In this document: positions 35,436 to 43,210 of the stretch, piece by piece
Position numbering within the stretch: the first letter of the stretch is position 1
How the letters are laid out: every line of letters begins with the position of its first letter
Assembly (NCBI RefSeq): GCF_010669125.1
Contig: NZ_CP048630.1
Coordinates: forward strand, 2,182,001-2,246,000
Reading direction: 5' to 3'
Length of the DNA: 64,000 bases
From: Ancylobacter pratisalsi
GTDB lineage: Bacteria; Pseudomonadota; Alphaproteobacteria; Rhizobiales; Xanthobacteraceae
The notes under the pieces: generated by a model
What the model was told of the DNA's origin: nothing
The model's database searches: none
Seen by the model: only the letters and a program-made list of their open reading frames with translations
Position numbers and translations under genes: made by a program

Positions 35436-36239
35436 ATGCGTCCAGTCGTCGGCGTGATCAGCGACGTGAAGGCCATGAACGGCCAGATCGTTCATGGCGT
35501 CACCGAGAAATACATCTATGCGGTCGCGCGCGGCGCGCAGGCGATGCCGGTGCTGATACCGGGCACGATTTCGGCGGTGGACGCCGAGATGGCGCCCGAG
35601 CGCGTGGTGATCGACGAGATCCTCGATCTGGTCGACGCCATCTTCCTGCCCGGCAGCCCCTCCAATGTCGGGCCGCAGCATTATGGAGACCGGCCCCACG
35701 ACCCGCCGCTTCCCGCGGATCCACACCGCGACGACATTTCCCTGCCCCTGATCCGCACCGCTCTGGAGCGCGGCGTGCCGCTGTTCGGCGTGTGCCGCGG
35801 GTTTCAGGAAATGAACGTCGCCATGGGCGGCACGCTGTTCCAGAAGCTCTACGAGCAGCCCGGACGGTTCGATCATCGCGAGGATTCGAGCCTCGACATG
35901 GAAGGACAGTACGCCCTGGCGCACGAGGTTGCGCTGGAGCCGGGCGGCCTGCTGGAGGGTCTTGTCGGCGCGCCGCGCTGGAAGGTGAACTCGCTTCATG
36001 GACAGGGCGTCGCCCGCCTTGCCCCGAACCTGGCGGTCGAGGCGCGGGCGGACGATGGCACGATCGAGGCGTTCCGCATCGTCGATGCGCCGGGTTTCAA
36101 CCTGGCCATCCAGTGGCATCCGGAATGGCGGTTCTGGCAGGACAAGCTGTCGACCGGCGTCTTCAACGCTTTCGGCGCGGCCGCCCGGCTTGCGGCCGAG
36201 CGCCGCCGCGGCGGTGGGCGGTTCAAGGCGGCGGGCTGA
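35436..36239 (+). CDS. puuD: Gamma-glutamyl-gamma-aminobutyrate hydrolase-like class I amidotransferase
   Basis: A 267-residue peptidase C26 protein. The nucleophile Cys is in LFGVCRGFQEMNVAMGGTLFQ, the His in IQWHPEWRF, with a Glu two residues on. The N-terminus (RPVVGVISDVKAMNG) and oxyanion segment FLPGSPSNVGPQHY match PuuD-like enzymes, which hydrolyse gamma-glutamyl-GABA in putrescine breakdown. No other puu genes are nearby, so the true substrate is uncertain. It converges with a GntR regulator 21 bp away. The 198-bp gap upstream shows only GC-rich palindromes. Confidence 0.85.
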   Translation: MRPVVGVISDVKAMNGQIVHGVTEKYIYAVARGAQAMPVLIPGTISAVDAEMAPERVVIDEILDLVDAIFLPGSPSNVGPQHYGDRPHDPPLPADPHRDDISLPLIRTALERGVPLFGVCRGFQEMNVAMGGTLFQKLYEQPGRFDHREDSSLDMEGQYALAHEVALEPGGLLEGLVGAPRWKVNSLHGQGVARLAPNLAVEARADDGTIEAFRIVDAPGFNLAIQWHPEWRFWQDKLSTGVFNAFGAAARLAAERRRGGGRFKAAG

Positions 36240-36260
36240 CCCCTCGCCGCCGGCCTGTGC

Positions 36261-36935
36261 TCAGGCCAGCTTTTCCAATAGATGCCCGATGCCGTCGCGA
36301 ATATCGGCCTCGATCGCGTGACGCAGCGCGGTCCTGTCGCGGGCTTCCAGCGCCTTCAGTGCCTCGGCATGGCGATCGACGGGGTAGTACCGCTCGAGAT
36401 CGGCCAGCGCCATGCGCATGAACGGGCCGATCTGCAGCCATACCGATTCGATCAGCGGCAGCAGCACGCTGTCGGCGTTGCGGCCGTAGAGCGCGGCATG
36501 GAAGGCGAGATTGGTCTCGATCATCGCCTCGGTGTCATTGGTCTCGACCGCCGCATCGGAGGCGCGGTTCAGCGCGTGAAGCCGGCGCAGAAAAGCGGCG
36601 TCGACCAGGGGAAGCGCCCGTGTCGCCGCCTCGACTTCCAGCATGGTGCGGGCCGCGACCAGCTCGTCGAAGCGCCGGACCGTCATTTCGGGCACCCGCA
36701 CGCGGCGATTGTCCAGCAGCACCAGCGCCCGCTCGGCCACCAGACGGCGCAGCGCCTCGCGCACCGGCATGGCGGAAACGCCGAGTGCCTCGGCGAGGCC
36801 GCGAATGGTCACCGCCTGTCCGGGCGGGAAGCGCCCGGCCATCACGCTGCGGCGCAGGCGACGAAACACCCATTGCTGCACGGTCTCGCCATGCAGGCGC
36901 GGTTCGAAGACGAGATCGAGGGATGTCGGTTCCAT
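36261..36935 (-). CDS. GntR-family regulator, FCD subfamily
   Basis: A 224-residue regulator. The winged HTH spans residues ~18-82 (VQQWVFRRLRRSVMAGRFPPG, GLAEALGVSAMPVREALRRLV), and an FCD ligand domain follows with the metal-binding pattern centred on NLAFHAALYG and the late HAEALKALEARD. FCD regulators sense small acids and usually control nearby catabolic genes. Its only close partner is the convergent puuD-like gene, so the regulon is unclear. The start lacks a strong ribosome site. Repeats and a palindrome lie in the gap upstream. Confidence 0.88.
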   Translation of the reverse strand: MEPTSLDLVFEPRLHGETVQQWVFRRLRRSVMAGRFPPGQAVTIRGLAEALGVSAMPVREALRRLVAERALVLLDNRRVRVPEMTVRRFDELVAARTMLEVEAATRALPLVDAAFLRRLHALNRASDAAVETNDTEAMIETNLAFHAALYGRNADSVLLPLIESVWLQIGPFMRMALADLERYYPVDRHAEALKALEARDRTALRHAIEADIRDGIGHLLEKLA

Positions 36936-36969
36936 CGGCCGGTGGTGTGTGGATGGGTAAGGTGAGCGA

Positions 36970-37025
36970 GGATGACGTGAGCTAAGGATGACGTGAGACT
37001 GTCAGCGTGACGCGCTATATAGCGC
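36970..37025. promoter_or_regulatory. Direct repeats and palindrome between gntR and trm112
   Basis: GGATGACGTGAG occurs twice, at 36970-36981 and 36986-36997, with a 16-bp period. A perfect 14-bp palindrome, GCGCTATATAGCGC, follows at 37012-37025 and includes the only TATA-like sequence in the gap. The GntR protein encoded alongside is the natural candidate to bind there. Confidence 0.45.
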
Positions 37026-37071
37026 AGATCGGCGACCGCGACCGTCGCACACGCCCGAGCAGGAGCCTCCC

Positions 37072-37302
37072 ATGGCCGAAAAGTCCGACATGCCCGCCGG
37101 CCGCGCCGGCTATGATCTCGATCCCAAGCTCCTGGAGATCTTGGTCTGCCCGGTGACCAAGGGCACGCTGGAGTATGACCGCACCGCCCGCGAACTCATT
37201 TCGCGTGCCGCGCGCCTCGCCTATCCGATTCGCGACGGCATCCCGATCATGCTGGCCGACGAGGCGCGCCCGCTCACCGAGGAAGAAATGGCGGGGCGCT
37301 GA
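37072..37302 (+). CDS. Trm112-family protein
   Basis: A 76-residue zinc-ribbon-like protein: [20 protein letters not shown], then [27 protein letters not shown]. Bacterial Trm112-like proteins are small partners of methyltransferases by analogy with eukaryotic and archaeal Trm112. As in many bacterial members only one Cys of the zinc site remains. AGGAG precedes the start by 7 nt. It converges on the ubiH-like gene with 3 bp between the stop codons. Confidence 0.9.
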   Translation: MAEKSDMPAGRAGYDLDPKLLEILVCPVTKGTLEYDRTARELISRAARLAYPIRDGIPIMLADEARPLTEEEMAGR

Positions 37303-37305
37303 CGG

Positions 37306-38562
37306 CTAGAGGGTCTCGCCGCGCAGCAGGCGGGGCGAGGCGCCGGCGATCCCGGCGGCGTCACGGATGAAGAAGTTCTTCAGTCCCGGCAGGCGCTCCA
37401 CCACGCCCAGCCCGACATCACGCACCAGCCGCACCACATCGGCGCGCTGGGCGAACAGCCGGTTCAGAACGTCGGTCGCCGCGCCCATGGTCAGCGTGTC
37501 GAAGCGCCGCCAGCGCTGGTAGCGCTCCAGCACGTCCGGCCCGCCAATGTCGAGCCCGAGCCGCGCGGCATCGGTGATCGCCTCGGCGAGCGCGGCGACG
37601 TCGCGCAGCCCCATATTGATGCCCTGTCCGGCAATCGGATGAATGGTGTGGGCGGCATCGCCGACCAGCGCCAGCCGGTCGGAAATGAACTGCCGCGCCA
37701 TCTGGAAGCCGAGCGGGAACGCCTTGGGCTCGTCGAGGATCGTCAGTGCGCCCAGCTCCAGCCCGAAGCGTTGCTCCAGCTCGTCGAGCAGCAACACCCG
37801 GGGAAGCTCCAGCAGGCGCTGCGCCGCCTCCGTCGGCTCGGTCCACACGATCGAGCACCTGTTGCCGCTGAGGGGCAGCATGGCGAACGGCCCGGCGGGC
37901 AGAAAATGCTCGATCGCCTTGCCGCCATGAGGGCGCTCATGACCGACGGTCATCACGATCGCCGACTGGTGATAGGACCAGCCCACCACGCCGATGCCGG
38001 CCAGCGCGCGCAGCTTCGAGCGCCCGCCGTCGCAGGCGCACAGCAGCGCCGCGCCGATCGCCTCGCCATTGGACAGGCGGATGGTGACATTGGCCGGACC
38101 GGCCTCGTATCCGGCGATGGCGGCGGGCAGCAGCTCGATGCCGCGTTCGCCGGCGAGCGCGCTCATCGCGTCCTGAAGCGCCGCATTGGGCAGCATGTGG
38201 GCGAAGGGCTCGCCGGGCGCGACATCGCCGTCAAAGGTCAGGAACACGGGCCGCGCGGCGTCGCCAAGCTTCGAATCGGTGATTTCCATGGCGAGGATCG
38301 GCTCGGCGACCGCGCTTACGCGCTCCCAGATGCCCAGCGTCTCGAACAGCCGCCGGGCGCCGGCGGCGAAGGCCGAGGCGCGCATGTCGGTGCTGGCCAC
38401 CTTATCAACGCCGGGCGGGGCGGCGAAGCTGGGATCGGCAATGGCGAGCCGCGCGCCCTCGCCAAGGCCCTGGCGCAGGGCGAGGGCCAGCGTGAGCCCG
38501 GCAAGCCCGCCGCCGGCGATCACCGCATCGTAGCGTGCGATCGGTTGTTCCGCCTGGGGCAT
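37306..38562 (-). CDS. UbiH/UbiF/COQ6-family FAD-dependent hydroxylase
   Basis: A 418-residue flavoprotein monooxygenase of the ubiquinone-biosynthesis hydroxylase family. The N-terminal dinucleotide motif is AVIAGGGLAGLTLALALRQG. The second FAD motif is LALVGDAAHTIHPIAGQGINMG, which includes the diagnostic GDAAH. It hydroxylates the ubiquinone ring, but which carbon cannot be told from sequence. The start at 38562 has GGGAGG 10 nt upstream. The frame's upstream extension to 38715 overlaps the tesB leader and is unlikely. Confidence 0.9.
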   Translation of the reverse strand: MPQAEQPIARYDAVIAGGGLAGLTLALALRQGLGEGARLAIADPSFAAPPGVDKVASTDMRASAFAAGARRLFETLGIWERVSAVAEPILAMEITDSKLGDAARPVFLTFDGDVAPGEPFAHMLPNAALQDAMSALAGERGIELLPAAIAGYEAGPANVTIRLSNGEAIGAALLCACDGGRSKLRALAGIGVVGWSYHQSAIVMTVGHERPHGGKAIEHFLPAGPFAMLPLSGNRCSIVWTEPTEAAQRLLELPRVLLLDELEQRFGLELGALTILDEPKAFPLGFQMARQFISDRLALVGDAAHTIHPIAGQGINMGLRDVAALAEAITDAARLGLDIGGPDVLERYQRWRRFDTLTMGAATDVLNRLFAQRADVVRLVRDVGLGVVERLPGLKNFFIRDAAGIAGASPRLLRGETL

Positions 38563-38713
38563 CGCTGCCGGCCTCCCTAGCCTGGGTTCGGGGCCCGAGA
38601 TTGTCGGGGCCTGATCTCTTCGGCGCATTGCGCGCGGGTCATCATATGCCTTAGCTACGACGCGGGGACAATGAGCGCCGGCGCCGGGCCGGCATGTGAC
38701 AGCCGGAGCCGCC

Positions 38714-39625
38714 ATGCCAATCGCCGATCAACCCGCCCGCGATGCGTCCTCGACGGCCAGCGTGGCCGAGCTTGTCGGCCTGCTGGATCTGGAGCGTCTC
38801 GAGGACAATCTGTTCCGGGGCTACAATCCGCCTGAATCCTGGCCGTTCCGCACCCGGGTGTTCGGTGGGCAGGTGCTGGCGCAGGCGCTGGTGGCGGCCC
38901 AGCGCACGGTCGATATCGCGGCCCATTCGATGCACGCCTATTTTCTGCTGGGGGGCGATCCGGACGCGGCCATCGTCTATGAGGTGGAGCGGGTGCGGGA
39001 CGGGCGCAGTTTCGCCACCCGCCGCACCGTGGCGATCCAGCACGGCCGGCCGATTTTCATCATGTCGGTGTCCTTCCATCGCGAGGAACCGGGGCTGGAC
39101 CATCAGCTCGACCTCAGCGAGCCGGTGCCGCCGCCCGAGGCGGTGCCCGGGATCGGCGACCTGCCCGAGGCCGTGCGTGCGCGGCTGCCGGCGCCGGTTC
39201 TGGACTACTGGATGCGCCCCCGCCCGATCGAGCTGCGCCCCATCGGGCTTGGCGAGCCCCGCAGCGAGCCGCGCCGCATGGTGTGGTTCCGCGCCGGCCG
39301 GGCGCTGCCGGACGAGCCGGCGCTGCACCGCGCCGTGCTGGCCTATGCCAGCGACATGACGCTTCTGGAGGCGACGACCGTCCTGCACAGCACCAGCGTG
39401 CTCGGCAATGAGATCCAGGCCGCCAGCCTCGATCATGCCTTGTGGATGCATCGCCCCTTCCGCGCCGACGACTGGCTGCTCTATGCCCAGGACAGCCCGA
39501 GCGCCTCGGGCGCCCGCGGGCTGGCGCGGGGCCTGGTGTATGACCGGCAGGGCCGGCTGGTGGCGTCGGTGGCGCAGGAGGGGCTGATCCGCCCCGTTAC
39601 GCCCTCTTGGACGGCAAATGCATAA
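38714..39625 (+). CDS. tesB: Acyl-CoA thioesterase II
   Basis: A 303-residue double-hotdog thioesterase that hydrolyses medium- and long-chain acyl-CoAs. Landmarks are ESWPFRTRVFGGQVLAQAL near residue 44, SMHAYFLLGGDPDAAIVYEVE, VAIQHGRPIFIMSVSFHR and the C-terminal half's NEIQAASLDHALWMHRPFRADDWLLY, with the catalytic Asp and the following Gln/Thr region. GGAG lies about 8 nt before ATG 38714; a slightly longer in-frame start at 38696 is weaker. It diverges from the ubiH-like gene across 151 bp. Confidence 0.94.
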   Translation: MPIADQPARDASSTASVAELVGLLDLERLEDNLFRGYNPPESWPFRTRVFGGQVLAQALVAAQRTVDIAAHSMHAYFLLGGDPDAAIVYEVERVRDGRSFATRRTVAIQHGRPIFIMSVSFHREEPGLDHQLDLSEPVPPPEAVPGIGDLPEAVRARLPAPVLDYWMRPRPIELRPIGLGEPRSEPRRMVWFRAGRALPDEPALHRAVLAYASDMTLLEATTVLHSTSVLGNEIQAASLDHALWMHRPFRADDWLLYAQDSPSASGARGLARGLVYDRQGRLVASVAQEGLIRPVTPSWTANA

Positions 39626-39925
39626 AAATTAGACAGCGTGTGTCAAAACTTGGGCGGGGCGTGAGGGCGATGACTCGCGCCGATCAAGAAATGTGCAGCA
39701 TTCACGCCGTTGGCGGAGGCGGCCTGAGTCGGCTCACCTTTGAGTGAATAGGGGCCCGCCGCGCTAAAACGGGCTGAAAACCGTTTCTGCACGGCGGTTG
39801 GCACGCGAATTGATTCTCTCCCCTCCGGCTTGACCGAAAGGTTGATTAAAACCTGCCTGGCCGAGTCCGACATGAAACGCCCGGGACCCCTGTGCAGGGT
39901 CCGAGGGCAAGCGGGGACAGGAACC
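39626..39925. other. glnK upstream region
   Basis: This 300-bp noncoding stretch contains the sigma-54-type promoter at 39798-39814. The first 170 bp are AT-richer than the flanks and would be the place for NtrC sites; I found no clear TGCACC-N5-GGTGCA match. Confidence 0.5.
39798..39814 (+). promoter_or_regulatory. Sigma-54 (-24/-12) promoter of glnK-amtB
   Basis: TTGGCACG (39798-39805), four bases, then TTGAT (39810-39814) matches the consensus TTGGCACG-N4-TTGCW except for the C of the -12 element. The predicted start is near 39824, about 100 nt before glnK, as expected for a nitrogen-regulated PII operon. Confidence 0.75.
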
Positions 39926-40264
39926 ATGAAGATCGTCATGGCTATCATCAAGCCTTTCAAGCTTGAGGAAGTCCGGGATGCGCTCACTGGCATCGGGGTG
40001 CACGGGCTGACCGTTACGGAGGTCAAGGGATACGGCCGTCAGAAGGGCCACACCGAGATTTACCGCGGCGCCGAATACGCGGTGAGCTTCCTGCCGAAGC
40101 TCAAGATCGAAGTGGCCGTGGCTTCCGATCACGTCGGCAAGGTCATTGATGCCATCACCACCTCGGCCAAGACCGGCCAGATCGGTGACGGCAAGATCTT
40201 CGTCTACGCGATCGATCAGGCCGTGCGGATCCGTACCGGCGAAACCGACGCCGACGCGCTGTGA
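39926..40264 (+). CDS. glnK: Nitrogen regulatory PII protein
   Basis: A 112-residue PII protein of standard length. The uridylylated T-loop Tyr is Y51 (KGHTEIYRGAEYAVSFLPK); the B-loop (TSAKTGQIGDGKIFV) and the C-terminal VRIRTGETDADAL are complete. It senses 2-oxoglutarate and ATP/ADP and blocks AmtB when nitrogen is plentiful. Because amtB follows after 51 bp it is the GlnK paralogue. The start at 39926 follows AGGAACC; a frame extension upstream to 39830 covers the leader and is not coding. Confidence 0.97.
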   Translation: MKIVMAIIKPFKLEEVRDALTGIGVHGLTVTEVKGYGRQKGHTEIYRGAEYAVSFLPKLKIEVAVASDHVGKVIDAITTSAKTGQIGDGKIFVYAIDQAVRIRTGETDADAL

Positions 40265-40315
40265 GCCAGCATCATCGATCCCGACATTTTCCGATTGCGA
40301 CGGAGCATTGAACCC

Positions 40316-41680
40316 ATGACGAAGAAGAATTGGATACGCGCGGGCCTTCCCGTGCTGGCCACGACGGCGCTGATTGCAGCTGCCGCGTTCGCGCAGGACG
40401 CGCCTGCGACGGGCGCCGAGGCCACCGCCGAGGCTGCGGCCGTGGTTTCGACCGTGGACAAGGGCGACGTCACCTGGATGATGGTCTCGACCATCCTGGT
40501 GCTGTTCATGACCGTTCCCGGCCTCGCCCTGTTCTATGGCGGCCTGGTGCGCGCCAAGAACATGCTGTCGGTGCTGATGCAGGTCACCGTCATCGCCGCC
40601 GTGATGATGCTGCTGTGGGTGTTCTACGGCTACTCGCTCGCCTTCAGCGAAGGCAATGCCTTCATCGGCGGCTTCTCCAAGGCCTTCCTCGCGGGTGTCA
40701 CCGTTGACAGCCTGGCCGACACCTTCTCCGAAGGCGTGAAGATCCCTGAATACGTCTTCATGGCGTTCCAGATGACCTTCTCGGCCATCACGCCCGCCCT
40801 CATCATCGGCGCCTTCGCCGAGCGCATGAAGTTCTCGGCGATCGTGCTGTTCTGCATCCTCTGGGTGACGCTGGTCTACTACCCGATCTGCCACATGGTC
40901 TGGTACTCGACCGGTTACCTGTTCGAGCTCGGCGCCCTCGACTTCGCCGGCGGCACCGTGGTGCACATCAATGCCGGTATCGCGGGCCTCGTCGGCTGCC
41001 TGATCATCGGCAAGCGCACCGGCTACGGCAAGGAACTGATGCCTCCCCACTCGCTGCCCTTCGCCATGGTTGGCGCCAGCGTCCTGTGGGTTGGCTGGTT
41101 CGGCTTCAACGCGGGTTCGAACCTCGAAGCCAATGCCGGCACCACCCTGGCCCTGGTCAACACCTTCGTTGCCACCGCCGGTGCCATCGTCGGCTGGACG
41201 CTGATCGAGTGGATTGCCAAGGGCAAGCCCTCCATGCTCGGCGCCATCTCCGGCATGGTCGCGGGTCTCGTCGCCATCACCCCGGCGGCCGGCCTTGCGG
41301 GCCCGATCGGCGCGATCGTGCTCGGCTTCGTCGCCTCGATCGTCTGCTTCTTCTTCGTCACCACGGTGAAGAACGCGCTGGGCTATGACGACAGCCTCGA
41401 CGTGTTCGGCGTCCATGGCGTGGGCGGCATCATCGGCGCCATCGGCACCGGCATCGTCGTCGCGCCCTCGCTCGGCGGCCCCGGCATCGACGGCTACGAA
41501 ATGGGCACCCAGGTGTGGATCCAGATCCAGGCCGTTGCGACCACCATCGTATGGTGCGGTGTGGTTTCCGCGATCCTGTTCTGGATCGTCAACATCATCG
41601 TCGGCCTGCGTCCGTCGGTGGAAAAGGAGCGCGAGGGTCTCGACATCGTCGAGCACGGCGAGCGCGCCTACCACAGCTGA
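40316..41680 (+). CDS. amtB: Ammonium transporter AmtB
   Basis: A 454-residue Amt channel with a cleavable N-terminal signal (~1-27, ending AAAFAQD), as in many AmtB proteins, then eleven predicted helices. Landmarks are WMMVSTILVLFMTVPGLALFYGGLVRAKN split over residues ~54-82, HMVWYSTGYLFELGALDFAGG, and the pore His pair in GGTVVHINAG and DVFGVHGVGGI. It conducts ammonium, gated by GlnK. Preceded by glnK and followed by a strong terminator, so the pair form a complete operon. Confidence 0.97.
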   Translation: MTKKNWIRAGLPVLATTALIAAAAFAQDAPATGAEATAEAAAVVSTVDKGDVTWMMVSTILVLFMTVPGLALFYGGLVRAKNMLSVLMQVTVIAAVMMLLWVFYGYSLAFSEGNAFIGGFSKAFLAGVTVDSLADTFSEGVKIPEYVFMAFQMTFSAITPALIIGAFAERMKFSAIVLFCILWVTLVYYPICHMVWYSTGYLFELGALDFAGGTVVHINAGIAGLVGCLIIGKRTGYGKELMPPHSLPFAMVGASVLWVGWFGFNAGSNLEANAGTTLALVNTFVATAGAIVGWTLIEWIAKGKPSMLGAISGMVAGLVAITPAAGLAGPIGAIVLGFVASIVCFFFVTTVKNALGYDDSLDVFGVHGVGGIIGAIGTGIVVAPSLGGPGIDGYEMGTQVWIQIQAVATTIVWCGVVSAILFWIVNIIVGLRPSVEKEREGLDIVEHGERAYHS

Positions 41681-41741
41681 TCCGGCTTCCGGGCGCGGTT
41701 CGCCGCGCCCGGCTCGTGCCTTCCGCAGCTCCCGCTGCCTC

Positions 41742-41771
41742 AAGGCCCCGGCGTCATGCCGGGGCCTTTTT
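41742..41771 (+). terminator. Intrinsic terminator after amtB
   Basis: GGCCCCGGC (41744-41752) pairs with GCCGGGGCC (41758-41766) around GTCAT, flanked by AA and followed by five T. It ends the glnK-amtB transcript 62 bp after the amtB stop. Confidence 0.92.
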
Positions 41772-41938
41772 CATGGGCGGGCCTTCGGCGCCGCCTCTGC
41801 TTGCGCGCGCGCCTTCATGTGCCCGCGCCGCGGCGGGGGCTCCTGCGTCTCGCGGGCCGCCGCCATCGTTCTTCCATGGTTAAGGGCGCCTTTACCGCGT
41901 GCGCGCTATGATGTGGGCAAATCCCGCAACTCGCGGCC

Positions 41939-43195
41939 ATGGTGAGATCGTCCCGCGTGTCTGAACCCGCTCTCCTGTCACCGAGTCCCGTCGTGCCCGA
42001 TCCGGGGCCGGCCGCGCGCTCGCCCTTCGTGCGGCTCACCGAGCTGCTCGCCGGCGTGACGCCGGCAAAGCCGGCGCTGAGCCTGGCCGTCGGGGAGCCG
42101 CGTCACGCCATGCCGGGTTTCGTCGGCGAGGTTCTTGCCGGTCATCTCGACGGTTTCGGCCGCTATCCCGCCGGCAAGGGGCTGCCGGAGTTCCGCGCCG
42201 CCGCCGCCGGCTGGCTCGGCCGGCGCTATGACCTGCCCCGCCCGCTCGATGCCGAGAGCGAAGTTCTGGTGCTCAACGGCTCGCGCGAGGGCCTGTTCTT
42301 CTCGGCGTTGATGGCGCGCCGTCTGGCCTCGCCGTCCAAGCGCGCCGGGCTCGGCGATGGCGCTCCGCTCGTGCTGCTGCCCAATCCGTTCTATGCCGCC
42401 TATGGCGCGGGGGCGGAGGCCGCGGGTTGCGAGAGCGTCGCCCTGCCGCTTCCCGAAGCCGGGGGCTGGCTGCCCGATCTCGACGCGCTGACGCCCGCCC
42501 TGCTCCAGCGCACCCTCGCGCTTTATTTCGCGTCGCCCGCCAATCCCCAGGGCACCATCGCCCCACGCGCCTATCTGGAGCGGCTGGTCGCGCTGTGCCG
42601 CGCCCATGAGGTGATGGTGTTCGCGGATGAATGCTATTCCGAGATCTGGCTCGGCGCGGCGCCGCCCACGGGCATTCTGGAAGTCGCGGGGCCCGATTAT
42701 GTTGGCGTCGTCGCCTTCAATTCGCTGTCCAAGCGCTCCAGCCTGCCGGGGCTGCGTGTCGGGTTCTGCGCCGGCGAGGCCGCGTTCATGAGCGCCTTCG
42801 CCGAGTTCCGCAACGTGGCCGCGCCGCAGGTGCCTGAGCCGCTGCAGCACGTCGCCATCGCCGCCCTGGCGGATGAGGCCCATGTGGTGGCGAGCCGCGA
42901 TCTCTACCGCGCCAAGTTCGACATCGCCGATCGCATGCTCGCCGGCCGATACGGCTATGAGCGCCCCGATGGCGGGTTCTTCCTCTGGCTCGATGTGCGC
43001 CATCTCGGCGGCGGCGAGGCGGCGGCGCGGCTTCTGTGGGAGCGTGAGGGTCTGCGTACCGTGCCCGGTGGCTATCTGTGCCGGAGCGATGCGCAGGGCC
43101 GCAATCCCGGCGAGAACTATCTGCGCATTGCGCTGGTGCAGGATCCTGCGACCACCGAGGCGGCGCTCGCGCGTCTCCTCGCGGGGCTGGGCTGA
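41939..43195 (+). CDS. Class I/II pyridoxal-phosphate aminotransferase (DapC-like)
   Basis: A 418-residue fold-type I aminotransferase. The PLP Lys is in FNSLSKRSSLPGLRVGFCAG, and other marks are YPAGKGLPEFRAAAAGWL, FADECYSEIW and the C-terminal NYLRIALVQDP. Similar genes upstream of ftsK in rhizobia are annotated as succinyldiaminopimelate or aspartate aminotransferases, so it may supply N-succinyl-LL-diaminopimelate for lysine and cell-wall synthesis. The start is uncertain (ATG 41939, or GTG 41957). It ends 15 bp before ftsK and is likely cotranscribed. Confidence 0.85.
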   Translation: MVRSSRVSEPALLSPSPVVPDPGPAARSPFVRLTELLAGVTPAKPALSLAVGEPRHAMPGFVGEVLAGHLDGFGRYPAGKGLPEFRAAAAGWLGRRYDLPRPLDAESEVLVLNGSREGLFFSALMARRLASPSKRAGLGDGAPLVLLPNPFYAAYGAGAEAAGCESVALPLPEAGGWLPDLDALTPALLQRTLALYFASPANPQGTIAPRAYLERLVALCRAHEVMVFADECYSEIWLGAAPPTGILEVAGPDYVGVVAFNSLSKRSSLPGLRVGFCAGEAAFMSAFAEFRNVAAPQVPEPLQHVAIAALADEAHVVASRDLYRAKFDIADRMLAGRYGYERPDGGFFLWLDVRHLGGGEAAARLLWEREGLRTVPGGYLCRSDAQGRNPGENYLRIALVQDPATTEAALARLLAGLG

Positions 43196-43210
43196 CGCGA
43201 GGGGAAAAGG

